64,000 nucleotides of DNA, taken from positions 2,692,882-2,756,881 of the forward strand of contig NC_040022.1 in NCBI RefSeq assembly GCF_000972845.2, read 5' to 3'. Source of the DNA: Larimichthys crocea. Its lineage: Eukaryota; Chordata; Actinopteri; Sciaenidae. Shown here one piece after another: positions 1 to 12,600 of the stretch. The position numbers and the translations under genes are program-made. How positions within the stretch are numbered: position 1 is the first letter of the stretch; each line of letters begins with the position of its first letter. The notes beneath the pieces are model-generated. The model ran no database searches. It had not been told where the DNA came from and worked only from the letters and a program-made list of their open reading frames with translations.

Positions 1-207
1 TGCCAGTTAACAGTAATTTGTCATTTTGGCATAACATTTTAAAATGTATATATTTTTTAAAATAGTTAATTTACAGATAATGTCCGTAATGCTTGTTTAA
101 AAAACAGAAAACAACCGTTTTAAAAACAACATTTTATTTAGCTTCTTTTTTATTTTTCTGCAGACTCTGAGGAGCAGGAGTTCTCTCTGAGCATTACAAC
201 TGTTTTC

Positions 208-210
<3 letters not shown>

Positions 211-259
<49 letters not shown>
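211..259. repeat. (TG)n microsatellite
   Basis: About 24 uninterrupted TG units. Open reading frames crossing it on the minus strand encode only poly-His/Thr and are not genes. The rest of 1-400 is AT-rich with nothing recognisable. Confidence 0.95.
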
Positions 260-262
<3 letters not shown>

Positions 263-399
263 AATGTCATGTGTATTTGATGAAAGATAAACTTGTAAAA
301 TCCAAAATGCAGTCTGCCACATAACACATCCTTTATATCAGAGCAGCACAAGAACAGCTGCAAATATAGTGCAGTATGATGAACATCATATGGCAAAGA

Positions 400-592
400 C
401 ACACACACACATCACGCCATCGGAATCTCCGCCAGCTGCGCAGACTCAGCAGCCCTCACACCGTCACAGCAGGGTTTTCCGTCGCTCTGCGCGGATTTAG
501 TCGACTTATTTATTTAATTACTCGTTATATAATACACACCGACTTTAAAGACACACTCTGACCGTCCTCAACCTTCAAGCGCACCCGATGCA
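400..592 (+). other. csdc2: Candidate first (5' UTR) exon of csdc2
   Basis: A relatively GC-rich stretch ends in a good splice donor (CA|GTAAGT, GT at 593-594). A matching acceptor (CCCTCACAG) lies at 2607-2615, so a non-coding first exon joined to an exon starting at 2616 is plausible. The left boundary is a guess; no TATA box or initiator was identified. From 593 to 2615 I see no coding exon, only AT-rich intron and the CRE cluster listed separately. Confidence 0.4.
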
Positions 593-1349
593 GTAAGTAA
601 CATTTCTGTGTCTATATGCATGTTTAGGTGCCTGCAGGGGGGAGTCAGTGTGTCAGTGTGGCTTTGTTTGGGTTTTTTTTTTTTTGGTCATGGTCGGGAC
701 GATGTATGCTTTGCATGCCTCTAAATAACAGAGACATCCTTATGTGTTTGTATGGAGGACTGATCGGTGTGATGTCCCCACCATAACTGACCGCCTGTAG
801 GTGTTTATGAACGGACCTCTCACCCTGCTTTTGTCCAGGTTATATTGTCTGACAGCACTGATTGCTCTTCGCCTTGCATTACATTTTAGAGAAATTACTG
901 GAGCTGTGAATGAGAAATGTATTTCTTTATGTTTTGCTGCTGGCTTCAATACAAACGGGCAACAAGCAAAAGAGATGAAATGTGTGATTTTCTGGTTTGG
1001 TTCTGTGAGGAAGGTGAAGTGTATGAATTCAGCTCCACACAAACACAGTTCATGGACTAATCAGTCATGCCTTCATAATGATGGCACAGGGAAGAGATTT
1101 GTCCTGGACCCGGGCCAGGGGAGTCATGACTCTTAATTCTGTAGCTTCGTTTGCGCACATCCAGATGTTCTCGTGTAAACTCACAGTTCTTTGGGCCCGT
1201 TCACGTTAGTCTCTCATAATTATCTTAATTATAATAAGCATGTTGCAGCTCACACTGTGTGTGTGTTTTATTGTAACGCATCCTCCTGGTAACTCGACTG
1301 TAGTATTCCTCCTGTTGGATTTGTAACTCATCATTTGGGAATGGGGCAC

Positions 1350-1437
1350 TGACGTCACGAACGCACCAACCAGAGGCGGCTTTCTGCTGCCGTTATGACG
1401 TCACGCCTCGTGTGGAGCTCCAGCTCTGCTTACGTCA
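1350..1437. promoter_or_regulatory. Cluster of three CRE-type (CREB/ATF) sites
   Basis: Two perfect TGACGTCA palindromes (1350-1357 and 1396-1403) and one near-perfect TTACGTCA (1430-1437) occur within 88 bp. They lie in a locally CpG-rich patch inside the presumed first intron of csdc2. The full palindrome is the high-affinity CREB/ATF site. That this is an intronic enhancer or a second promoter of csdc2 is inference. Confidence 0.6.
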
Positions 1438-2832
1438 TACCAAGCGGGGGAGTGGGCGTAAAAAAAAAACATCCTGTACAAACACACCCACGTATATCCT
1501 ACATATGAAACGGGTTTTAATGTCCGGACGGTGTTTCTGGGCTCAAATACTGACCTGAGATCAGCCAGTGGCTTCCTTATTCCAACCCTGAAAATATCAC
1601 TACAGGGAGAAAATAGACTAAAGGGTACTGAGGGGCAAGGTCACCTGATTTAACAGGAGATGTTGTGGATTTTATGAACGATAAAAAAGGTGGATGGATA
1701 AGTAATCAAATCAAAAACACTGAATCACTTTAAATAAAACATAATAATTAAAAAAAAAGGTTAAATCACTGTCAGCAAGCTGCCACTCAAGAATAGTCAA
1801 ATTAGAGTAAAATATTGCAGAAAAACAACCTGATTTCCCTGATTTATTATGATCAAACACCTTGAATATATTTCTATATAGCGAGCCACATGTTCATTTA
1901 TAGATAATTTCTGTGTTTTTCCAGTTTTGTATACAAATAAAAAAAACTACTGTAAAAATTTGTAAAGTAAAGTTTTTGTACATTTACAATAAAGTATAAT
2001 AATTGTGTGGGATTGCAGTGCAATGCAGATTCTTACAAACTGAGCCAAAAGGAAACTTCCAAAGAATGAAAAAGAAAATTTAAGGGCTGTTGTTAAAAGG
2101 GCACTGCGCCAGTTTTACATCCCCATCGAACAGAAAGCTTAGTGTTAACAAACTGGAGGTCCAAATGAACACATGCTACTGGGTTGCACTATGGTAAGTC
2201 TAGGATTTGCAGTATTTGGACCCAAAATATGTCCTAAAACTCAGAATATTCTGGCCTCTGTTGCTTTGATTTTGATCATTCTTTTTTAAAGTTTGTGACC
2301 TTTTAACCCCTTTAGAAGCAAGTTGACTTAAGACTCGACTGTTAGTTGTGTCACCTAAACATCTGTTTTCCTGTTGGAAAGAATTTTGTCTAATATTTTT
2401 TCTAAATGACATAACATGGCAGAACACTATATTCTGAAACAAAAGGATAGATCACTGAAAAGGAATGTTAAACCTCAGAGGTCCTTTAATTCTTTGTGTT
2501 TTCTGACTTAAAAATTCTTGGCTGGATGACTCCCCTCATTCCTCTCCATCATGTCTAACGCCAACTGACAATGTGATCTTCCTCCATTCTGTCCCTGCGG
2601 TCTCTCCCCTCACAGCGAGTCCTCCTGACAGACTTGAAGTGAAAGAGTTGACCTGGATATATCTGCTGTGTCCCACACTTGAGGCAGGCCTCTCCAAGCA
2701 GACGGATACACCAGCAGACAGACAACAGTGTCAGCAGCCCATCAGCAGCCTGCGGCTCGAGGAGTAGCAGCAGCATCCAGCACTGCACCCACACCATCCT
2801 CCCCCATCCTCCTCCTTCTTGTCACGTTTGAC

Positions 2833-5275
2833 ATGGCAGACCCCAGCCTCACGTCGCCCTCTGGGACGCCTCTCCGCTCCCCCAACGCCTCCCTCACCCT
2901 CTCCTTCCCATTTCTGAGGGAGGGGAGCCGGGTATGGGAGGAGGGGAAGCAGCAACCACTGCCTAGGAATTTGCCCAGCCCATTGCCAACGAAACGTACC
3001 CGCACCTACTCAGCGTAAGTGTGATTAGTTGATTATATATATAAATAGTGTGTGGTAGGAAGTAGACATTTGTTTAAATACTATAAAATTGCATGTGCTT
3101 GTATCTCATTTGAGTTTTTCCATTTTATTCTACTTTAAACTTCAGAAAGAAAATTACTTTTTACTTCACTATATGTATCAGATGATGAAGGCAGCCAATA
3201 AAAAGAGTTAAGTGCTAACTAAAGCCTGATTTATTAATGATTGATTAACAATTTACTAAAGCTTTATTAATAATAAAACCAATTAACTTCATCTTCATCA
3301 TAATAGTAATAATCCAATAATATATAATTACAGGACAGGAGCCATTTTCTACATAATAAGTACTTTTATTTCTGATCATATACTGTAGGTACATGTTGCT
3401 GACATGTCTGTCATAAAGGATTTGAATATTTCCACCTCTGCAGTTTGTCAGCTGATGTAATAAGTGAATAACAAAAATCTGACAGGTTGCTGTGTCGTGG
3501 TTGCTTTGCAGCGTGTCACACTGAGTCAGCAGATTAGTCGTTGCCATCTCTGCTGCCGTTATGTTGTGACATGAGGCGGTGTGTAGGTGTTGATGCAAAC
3601 TGCTCTTCTCACCAAATCTCCTTTCAGTCGTCACACTTCACTTCTCTGTCTTGTCAAAAGGACACGAGCACTCAATTGTATCTCATAAAAGAGAAATATA
3701 TACTTCTGAACTGCTCCTCCACGTCTTGCAATGAAACAATATGACAGTAAGTTGTACTGAGATGAGTAGTTTTATGATTAATAAAGAAACTTTCTTTGTT
3801 TTTCTCTCTTTGCCTGCAGTACCGTACGTGCTCACTCAGGTCCGATGTTTAAGGGTGTGTGTAAGAACTTCTCCAGGTCACAAGGTCACGGCTTCATCCG
3901 ACCTTCCCACGGCGGTGAAGACATCTTTGTTCACATCTCAGAGTGAGTGGTGATAACACTGAACACACTTTTATAAGACAAGATCACATGGTCCATTAGC
4001 TGAATTACAAATAGCAACACAGACTTATTGCAGAACTGCAGTGTCAACTCAAAGGACTGTAAGAACTCAGCAAACAACACTGTTTACGCGTAGACTTTTT
4101 CAAAAGGAAAGCAATTTTTCTCAACTCTCCTAGGACATCGTGACACCTGCAATAATAAGTGGACAAGTACAGAAAGTACAGAAACTTCTTTGCTGCTTCT
4201 CTTCTTCCTTTTTTAGTCAGAACAAGCAGTACTCTGACAAATGTTGTACAGCCTCAGCAAAAGCAAATTTATGAAATTCCTAAACTATGCAGCATGGTCC
4301 AGTTATCTTATAGCCAAACAACTGCACTGTAGGTCTGAACGTCCAAGATTTATGTTGTCCCAAATTCCCCTCATTAGCAGAGCTCCAGCAGATGTTCGAT
4401 GCTCGATAACACTCTCAAATCTCTGTGTTAAATATAAATTTGGAGGCAATTAGTTAGTTTCTCATAGAGACTGAAAAAAACCAGAATAGCTCCATCCTAA
4501 GTTCAAAAACATCTTCCAGCGCGTCTAAGGCCCAGTAATAAGTAAGACCTCATATCCTGTTTATTGAGTCAGGACACGAGAAGTTGTGGTTTTCTGGGGC
4601 CTTGCTTGTCGTACCAATTTCTTCTTTCTTGGAAAAAAGGAGATGAAGGCTCTGCTGGTCGAAAGTCAGGAATTCACCGTTTCTGACAGCTGTTCGCCAT
4701 GAAGTAGTGTCAAACAGTTACAACATGTAAACTAGTAAGCTGTAGACGTAGATGTTTTATCTTTGGACAGAGCCAGACTAACTCTCCTGTTTCCAGTCTT
4801 GCTAAGCTAAGGTAATTGCTTCCCGGCTCCAGGTCCATACTTCACGCACAAACCTGAGAGTGATATTGATCCTCTCATCTCACTTCCAGCAAGAAAGTGA
4901 ATGAGTTTCTCTTAATGTCAACGTCTTACTTTAAGTCTGTGGTCTCAGGGAGTCGCAGAAAAAGCTATTTCTGCTGTTAACTACAGACTTCCCTAATTTT
5001 GATCTAATTATGCAACATTATTTTGTTTGAACTATTTAACATTTTAAGTTTTATTTTTACTTTTTTTTCTTACTCATATCAGGCCTCATTTCCTAATGTT
5101 CCTCTGTTTCAGCATCGAGGGGGAGTATGTCCCAGTTGAGGGTGACGAGGTCACATACAAAGTGAGCCGGGTCCCGCCCAAGAACCTAAAGGTGCAGGCG
5201 GTGGAGGTGAAGATCACACATCTCAACCCAGGGACTAAACACGAGACCTGGTCTGGGCAGGTCATCAGCTCGTAG
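2833..5275 (+). CDS. csdc2: Cold shock domain-containing protein C2 (PIPPin), 3 coding exons, 155 aa
   Basis: Coding exons are 2833-3014, 3820-3942 and 5113-5275, joined at GT-AG introns with a continuous frame (468 nt). The product is an RNA-binding protein; in mammals CSDC2 binds 3' ends of certain histone mRNAs in brain. Residues 1-60 form a Ser/Pro-rich tail that ends in the family signature KRTRTYS. The cold shock domain follows, with an RNP1-like SQGHGFI (81-87) and RNP2-like EDIFVHIS (94-101). The C-terminus HETWSGQV is typical of CSDC2 rather than the relative CARHSP1. Length fits the human protein (about 153 aa). The ATG is the first of an open exon that begins at an acceptor at 2616. 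The next gene is pmm1, its neighbour in human 22q13. The 3' UTR opens with a G-quadruplex motif and probably ends near an ATTAAA at 7007-7012. Confidence 0.95.
4735..4925. repeat. Dispersed teleost repeat fragment (csdc2 intron)
   Basis: The stretch with GACAGAGCCAGACTAACTC, TTTCCAGTC, GCTAAGCTAAGGTAA and a following GAAAGTGAATGAG resembles a high-copy repeat I know from many teleost genomes. I cannot assign a class. A short related piece (GTGCTAAGCTAGGCTAA) sits at about 24533-24549. The rest of the 3943-5112 intron holds nothing recognisable. Confidence 0.5.
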
Positions 5276-7012
5276 ACCTGAGCTCTGGTGCTGGGGTGGG
5301 GTGGGGTGGGGGATGGTGGACCTATCATGGGACTGATAATTTACAATCCTTTTTTTAAAAACATGTTTTACATACACAGCAAAGTATCCCGAGTTAACAG
5401 CGCCAATAATTCAGATGTAGTTGGTGTTTGTCCAATCACAGAGCTGATGAAACAGTTTAATTTGCTGTGTATGTGAAACTGAGCATTTATTCAATGTTAG
5501 GAAAGAGATACATTTGTTTTATTTATTTATATTTTTGTCATGATAGCAGTTAAAAAGTAAAATTTGAGGGGGGTGGGGGGTTAGTGTGACCAGTCAGAGC
5601 ATGTGGGCCTAATTCTTCATGGAGATCAGCTGTGTAAAATATGAAACATTAGGGAAAAATCTTATACATAACTGTGGTGCAGATCTACAGACAGAGGCAT
5701 GACAGCTGAGTGTATGTGCAAGGAAGAGAGCGACGCAGGACAAAAGGCTGAATTCAGTTTTACTTCCCATCTTTGCAGCTGTTATGCACTTGTTTACGCC
5801 ACCAAAGTTTCCAGGATCACATGTTGAGTGCAAGTGTGGGTCAGATGACTTGTTATCATGTTATATCTGTGCAGACTTTGGAAAGAAACTCTGAATTCAA
5901 CAACAGAGATAATGGACATAAAAGTAAGTTGAAGAGATTTGAATGATTGTATTGCTGAGCGAAAGAAGGTTTAGAGACAGGTTGACCAAAAGGAAGGAGT
6001 AAAATCACAGCTAGTTTTGCATTTAAATGAAGTTGAATTAAATTAAATAATAAAAATCTCTAAAAAAAGACGTCGTTCTGTGTTTTCAGCCTTGACGGGA
6101 TGTCTCATAAGAAACCCTTCTTGGTTTCAGGTCACCAGTTTAGAAACATGACCTTAAGGGACAAAAAAAAGAAGGAAGTTTTATTTTGAAATGGAGAGGG
6201 GAACAGAAAGTTAGAGTAAGAGTTAGTTAGAAATTAGGAATTCAGTTTGACTTAAACAGAAAAGGCATGAAGAAAGATCAGGATTAAAGCAGGAAGATCA
6301 CATTAAACGATGTATGGACATTTGAAAAGCAAATTCTTACTGTGAATGGAAAGAAACTTTCCTGAAAAATACATATCCTTGGTTGTATTGTTATGTTTGT
6401 GCTTATTTATTTTAATTATTTATCTGATGATTCTTATTTCTTTTAAGATTTATGTGTGTCCTCAGATTACAAGCTCTATATTTTGGTTAATACAGTCAAA
6501 ACTTGCACTTAAGAAATTTGAACTTCCACTATGAAAACTGCCACAGCGCTTAAGATGTCATTGTGAAGTTTTTTTCTGTTTGACAACTCCTGTTTTGAAA
6601 GTGTCTGGAGCCATAAAATGCTGATAAACAAAACTATTTCTAAATCTCTTTTTCTATTATTAGAACAAAAAGAAGAAAAAAAAGATCTGTCTGTGATTTA
6701 TTGAGCGTCTTCAGCGTGATGGTGAACTACAATGACCTTCATAGTTGGTGCCAATGGAGGTCATTGTCACAGATATGTTTGTAGTTATTCAGGTTGTGCT
6801 CATTTATGTACTGTACTGTTTGTTATGATCTATTATATCCATTCCATGGAGTCTCTATGCATCCCAGCTCTTTGTCAGTGTCACTGCCTGAATATGTTCA
6901 ACATTAAATTTTGTTTATATCTTGCACATCGCAGGGCACTTTTGTTTGTGCACGAGCCACTGTGGTGCTGATCCACGTGATTACTTCTACTGAGCCTTGG
7001 AAGAACATTAAA
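5276..7012 (+). other. csdc2: Probable 3' UTR of csdc2
   Basis: No coding exon is visible between the csdc2 stop and about 7 kb. The stretch is AT-rich with a G-rich start. A plausible end is the ATTAAA at 7007-7012. Alternative earlier ends exist, so the length is inferred. From 7013 to 8427 I see no gene or clear repeat. Confidence 0.45.
5293..5312 (+). promoter_or_regulatory. G-quadruplex motif in csdc2 3' UTR
   Basis: Four G-runs (4, 4, 4 and 5) are separated by single T loops, starting 18 nt after the csdc2 stop codon on the transcribed sense strand. G4 tracts with 1-nt loops are among the most stable parallel quadruplexes, so an RNA G4 in the csdc2 3' UTR is expected. A second G-rich patch lies at 5566-5582. 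Confidence 0.75.
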
Positions 7013-8427
7013 GCATTTTATGATTCACAGGTCTGATAGAAGCTGTGTTTCTTTAGTTGTTTGTGTGCGTGAGAATGAGGGAGGAAGAGGAAGAGTGGTT
7101 GAACATGTGGTGAGAGAGACAGTTTTTTAATGAAGAGGTCTGGTTTCGACTGTGTCACTGTGTCAAAGCCGGTCATTAGACTGAACATCATTAATCATTG
7201 CCTTCAATGCTTCCATTTTTTTTACCATTTATTTTTGAATAAATGATACATGTAGGTGGTGATTTAGAAGTCTGGAACCAGACTAAGCCTGTTCGTTAAC
7301 TCACTAAGAGTTGGTTTGGGCAGGCACAACACCTTCAGTATTTAAAATAAATAAGATGAAGAGGTAAAGGATGAGAGGAGAAATTAGGGTTGTAGATGGA
7401 TGAAGGAGTCCAAAGATGGACCAGTTTCAGCTGGTAGTGGGAAGACAGGAGGGAATGAAGAGGAAGTTGAGACTGAGTCTGGGTGTTGTCTATTCATTGC
7501 TTTATGGGATTAGAGCTTCAGTGGTTCCTGTGTTTGGATGAAAGAGAGCGAAGGGAAAAAGAAGAGACAAAAAAGAAAAGGAGGGTTCCAGAGACATTTG
7601 TCCGACAGTTTTAGGTCACCAGTAACATTACAGATTACAATTATTACAATACAAAATATCAGAGTACTGCTTCCATCACTGATAACCAGTGAGCAGTCTG
7701 AGAATCCTTTCTCCACTGTTTCCTGTAAATTCATTTATCAAAAGCATAAATGTTATTGACTTCAACAGATAGAGATTGACTGCAGTTTTTTTTTTCTTTA
7801 AAGCTGCTGTTTGTGTTTGCAAAACATGAGCAGTCTGTTCTGCTGGCATTGCTAAGAGTTCACAGTGTGTTTGTTCTGTCCTCAAACTTACCTCGAAATT
7901 ATGATGAGACCAGAAGGAATACAAAATAAGAAAGAAACCAATATTGTGTTTTTTATAATTAGTTGGGTGACAAAGTTCTGTCCTGGCTGAGTATTTGAAA
8001 TATAAACTGCTAATAAAGTGCTAATTTATCTAATGTATCAGAGTTCACTGTAGACAGCTGAAACTTTCAGACAATTGACACAGAGGGTGTCTGATGGTCA
8101 AACGCCAGCCAAGTCTTAAAGTCAGGCATTAATGAAGAAGATGAAAAGATATTATCAATAAAATAAATGATGCATCCCCTTATAAAATGGTGTTTGGACA
8201 GCCACAAGTTGAATTGCATTTTGTTTTTTTAATGAGTGGTTGCATGAGTATGAGTGGTCGTTTGGCGACTCCCAGTGGTAAAATTAAAAAAAGACACTGG
8301 CAGACTGAAATGCATCCTGGTAACCCTGCAGAGACAAGAGGCCTCTGACTTTGCAAGCCCAGTTTGATCCAACAGGAAAAAGAACGACAGTGGAGAGCGG
8401 AGGTCGGTGAAATTATATCAAAAACAT

Positions 8428-9670
8428 TTTATTACAATGAATAAATGCAAGATACATTTTCATCCATAAATGTTACAGTTAACTGTGACACATTAAAAGT
8501 TCATTTTCTGTGCATAAGAGTCTCGTCTACATCATCCCTGTAGTCTTTGAGATTGAAGGAGTGTTTACAGTCAGACAAGAACTGCAGCTGATTTATTTAC
8601 AATAATGATCCATCAATGAAGCATTATTTTTCTGAACCATGACAAAAGAACAGAACATTGACTTATTAGGAAAATCTAATTGGCACTTTTTATATTTTAA
8701 AAAGTTATTTAAAAACCCTTTAAGTGTGAATCTGAAAAAAAATAAAATAGCAACAGGAAACCAAGCAACGCGCATCAATACAGTTGCCCAGTATTCAGCG
8801 TGCAGGCCATGATACAACTCGTAAAAATATTTTACATAAAACGCTGTCATACTGATTGACAAAAGTTTGAAGAGTGACTTGGTCACAGTAGCTTAATTCA
8901 CTGGTTAAGATGAATTCTTTGAGTCAGTTTTAAATAGAAATCTGATAAATCTTCACTTAAAATCAATTTAAAGAACCTTGGGGGCCAAAAAAAAACCCCA
9001 ATAAACAGAACTACCTTCTTTCATTTCCGGCAGTTTTGTGAGATTAAAACAAACATTTGACATTCAGGGGATCGCACAGTAAAGAAGAATGGATCCAAGA
9101 ATGGATCACATCCAGCTGAAAGCACGGCAAAGACATTAAAATATCTGGAATGGTTCATACATCCTTTAATGTATTCTCCTTTTTTTTCCCTGTCTTTTCA
9201 TTCATATCTCATTTTCCAGATCACCTATTTTCACCTCACCTCTTTCAGCTGTGTTCAGTCTGACCATACCATCACTTGGTATAAACTCGTAATACCAACA
9301 TTAGTGCAAAACATCGTTCTATAATCTGGATTAATACCTTTCAACATTATTTTATAACATCTCTAAGCTTTTTGGTTAATTTTATGTTACATGCTACACA
9401 TTGCAGTGGTGTGACACTGCAGCCAAACACATTCTCACACAGTACTTAAAACTTCTTCAGTATTGTCCCCTTTTTTAACAAAATGTCCATCTGTATTTAG
9501 GAGCATCATATTAATAATATGGAGAAAAATCAGTAGTGATACCTTTCAGCAGTTCAATAACGGCCTGGGTTTAAGTTGCTTGTTGTCACACAAGCAGAGA
9601 CCAACAGGCGGGAAGTCAAAGAGGTTTGTGGGTAAAGGGATTGGGGTAGGGGTGCGAGCAGTTCAGGACA
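8428..9670 (-). other. pmm1: Probable 3' UTR of pmm1
   Basis: Between the pmm1 stop (9671) and an AATAAA polyadenylation signal on the minus strand (8433 down to 8428) there is no coding exon. The 1.2 kb is AT-rich. The end point is inferred from the signal only. Confidence 0.5.
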
Positions 9671-12600
9671 TCAGGATTCGTGTGGTGGAGCATCACAGAA
9701 AAGCTCCCGACAGAGCCTGGCTGTGTCCTTTGGAGAATAGACTGTGAAACCGACGGTCCGTGGATCGTTGAAAATTTCATAGTCGTTTCCTCCCTGAAAA
9801 AAGGAATCAGCAAAACACAGATTAACAGTCTATCTATAATCATGACATTTAAACCTTTAAAGAGAGAGTCTGTTTACAGCAGAGAGAGAATGACATGCAG
9901 CAAAACGCCACAGGCCGGATTTATTGTTGCTCTTGTAGCTGAGTGTGAACAAAAATCTGAAACCAGATAAAGAAAGATGAACTTACATCTGAGGTCTCGT
10001 TGCCAAAGAAGTAGATGGTGTCTAGACCTTCACGCTCTAGCACGTCTAGACACAGTCTCTTGTCCCAGCCCTCTGGGAAAACGTCAAAGCTGATGAGACC
10101 ACCTAAAACAAGACAACCACAAACACAACACTGTTATCACCTGAAGTATACACACTCATATACACTGTGTATTTCTTGAATATGAATACATTTAAACAAT
10201 GCAATGTAAAATGCAACATCCTGGGATCAGTTAATTACAAATAGACATACAAAACAGTGTTCCCATTGCATTTACAACACAATTCTTATAAACCAGTACA
10301 CCCAGTTTAATTGTGAATACCCTTTTGCAGTCTTTCACCTGTATTTACATTCAAACCTCCTCCAGCCAAGCACAAAAACTTTATTTACACTGAGCTCTTT
10401 ATCTGGCAGGCTTTGACTTGTTAAACTTGTTGGCAGAGTGAGGGCACACTGCACTCGGAAAAAGGATGTCACATGAATGCACCAAACAAGAATAGAACAA
10501 ACAATGAGAAACATTTCCTATATTCAAGGAATCCAGAGATATCTGTGTGTGATTACCGCTGCAGCTCAGAGCTGCTGTTGCGCAGCTGTGCGTCAAATGA
10601 CCGTAGTGACCTTTGAACTGTGAAATGTAGCTGAGAAGTCTCCTGCAAGATTCTCTGCAGAACTTTCCTTTCAATCTGCCCTTCCCCCAGTAAATTCTTT
10701 ACACCGCCTTGTCTCAGCTGAAGGGTTTAAAGACCCAGTAACAAAGGCAACCGCTGCAGAGCGTCCAGCCAATCAGAGAGCCGATTCATGCACACACCCT
10801 CCACATGCCTCCATCTCAAAACACCTTCAACCACACTTCAACACTTCCGCGCTTCAGCCACATCTGTAGCAACCCATCCCCCAACCGGTCTACTGTTTTC
10901 ACTCCTGAGCAATGACAGCAGGGCTGCTAAGTTGCTGACAATGCAGAGATACAACGTGCCACAGTAAATAAGGGTTAGTAAGCTTTTTGGTAAATGTAAT
11001 TAATCCACAATGACAACTATTTGGAAAATGAGTAATTGAAGGAAATGAGCCTTTGGCAGGTCGTGTATATATGCACAAACACAAAAGGTCTCAAAGGGTT
11101 TGCGTCTCTACATCTCTTCATCTGGGATTGTTAACATTTAATATGGAAAAATCAATACAGGATAATAGCTTTCACCTCAGATCACTAGTCTCTGTAATGA
11201 AAACATTGAGTGTCCCTTTAAATTCTGTACTATCAGTGTAGATTGGATAGTGCCGGTTGTATAAAATGCCTATCGCAGAGATCAGCGGTGTCATCAAATA
11301 AAGGGCAATCATGCAGAAGCAGATAAACACAGAGGAAGACAAACAAATGAATCTTCAACTCTGCACATCCTCCGGGCCACATCGGTCTGTTTCCTCAATG
11401 TCAGAATCAACAGAGTAGAACATCTGCAACATCTGGCCCTAGTGTTGCTGCTGCTTTCCACCTCAGCAACCTGAGAGTGTGTCCACAATATCAGGAAGAA
11501 AAACTACTTTAAGAAAACGATCAGGAACATAAAATAATATGTTACAACACTGTGGTTGTGGCTTTTTTCTGCTGTGTGCACGGGATCGATAACAGGAAGA
11601 GCATTGAAGAAAAACAAGCCAGTCTGTCTCGTCTGTTTGCTTTAACTGTGAGCAGCCTTCGCACGTCATCAGCAGAGGCGCACACCTTCGAGAGCACGTA
11701 AGCAAACATCAAGTGCCCGATTCACCCTACTGCTGCTGCGGAGAGAGTGGGAACAGTGTGTTTATATGTGTGTGTAATAGTTAACTGAGGGCTCTAATGT
11801 CTGGCACAAGGTCCTTCACACATCACTGGTGTGAGGTAGAGGGATCTTTTTTTAAACAGAGATAAGAGACAACAGACGTATATATGCAGTAAAACTGGTT
11901 TGTCATTAACTCACATTACTTCCATAGTAACCATTTATTATGTTCTCTATGATTCTTTATTATTTTCACTTTGATTGTACCTGTACATATATATGATGAT
12001 TAAACTTGGACTACACCTCGCTGATAGAATGTATACAAACAAACATGCTGTTACTGACACTATGTTGGAGTTAATGATGTCTAAACACAAAAGTCTGTAA
12101 GATGAACCCACTGTTGGGGTGAGCTTTGTTCAAACTTTCAGAACTGAAATTTTAAATACATTTTTCGTCTATGGGCAGTCGAAATTGCCAAGGCTACTAT
12201 GAATGTGTATGAAATTACTGATTACTTTGATCCCTTTTACTCCATTTCAGGAGACATTTAAGCGAAATATCAGGGTTCATAGGGTTAAATGCAACATGTA
12301 GTTTGCAGAGGTGTGGACTAAAGCAGCATTCAGATTTCAATGAGTGAAATGGAGACTGACACCGCTTTCAATACCTCAACATAGGGTTAGGATTACACAC
12401 ACAAAACACTTAAATATGTATATATGTGGAAAATAAATTACCTGATATAATCATTATCCCGAATTTGAAAACTTTGTACCTCACTTGGAGGACATTTTTA
12501 TGTAAGGTAACTTGAGGTAACACATTAGAAACAAATGGTTTTCACAGGTTGTGTTACAATGGTGTCAGTCCTGAAGTAGAGACACAAAACCAGCGTGTGA

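Noticed and set aside
97..408. Minus-strand ORF with poly-His-Thr
   Set aside because: It is a reading of the (TG)n microsatellite.
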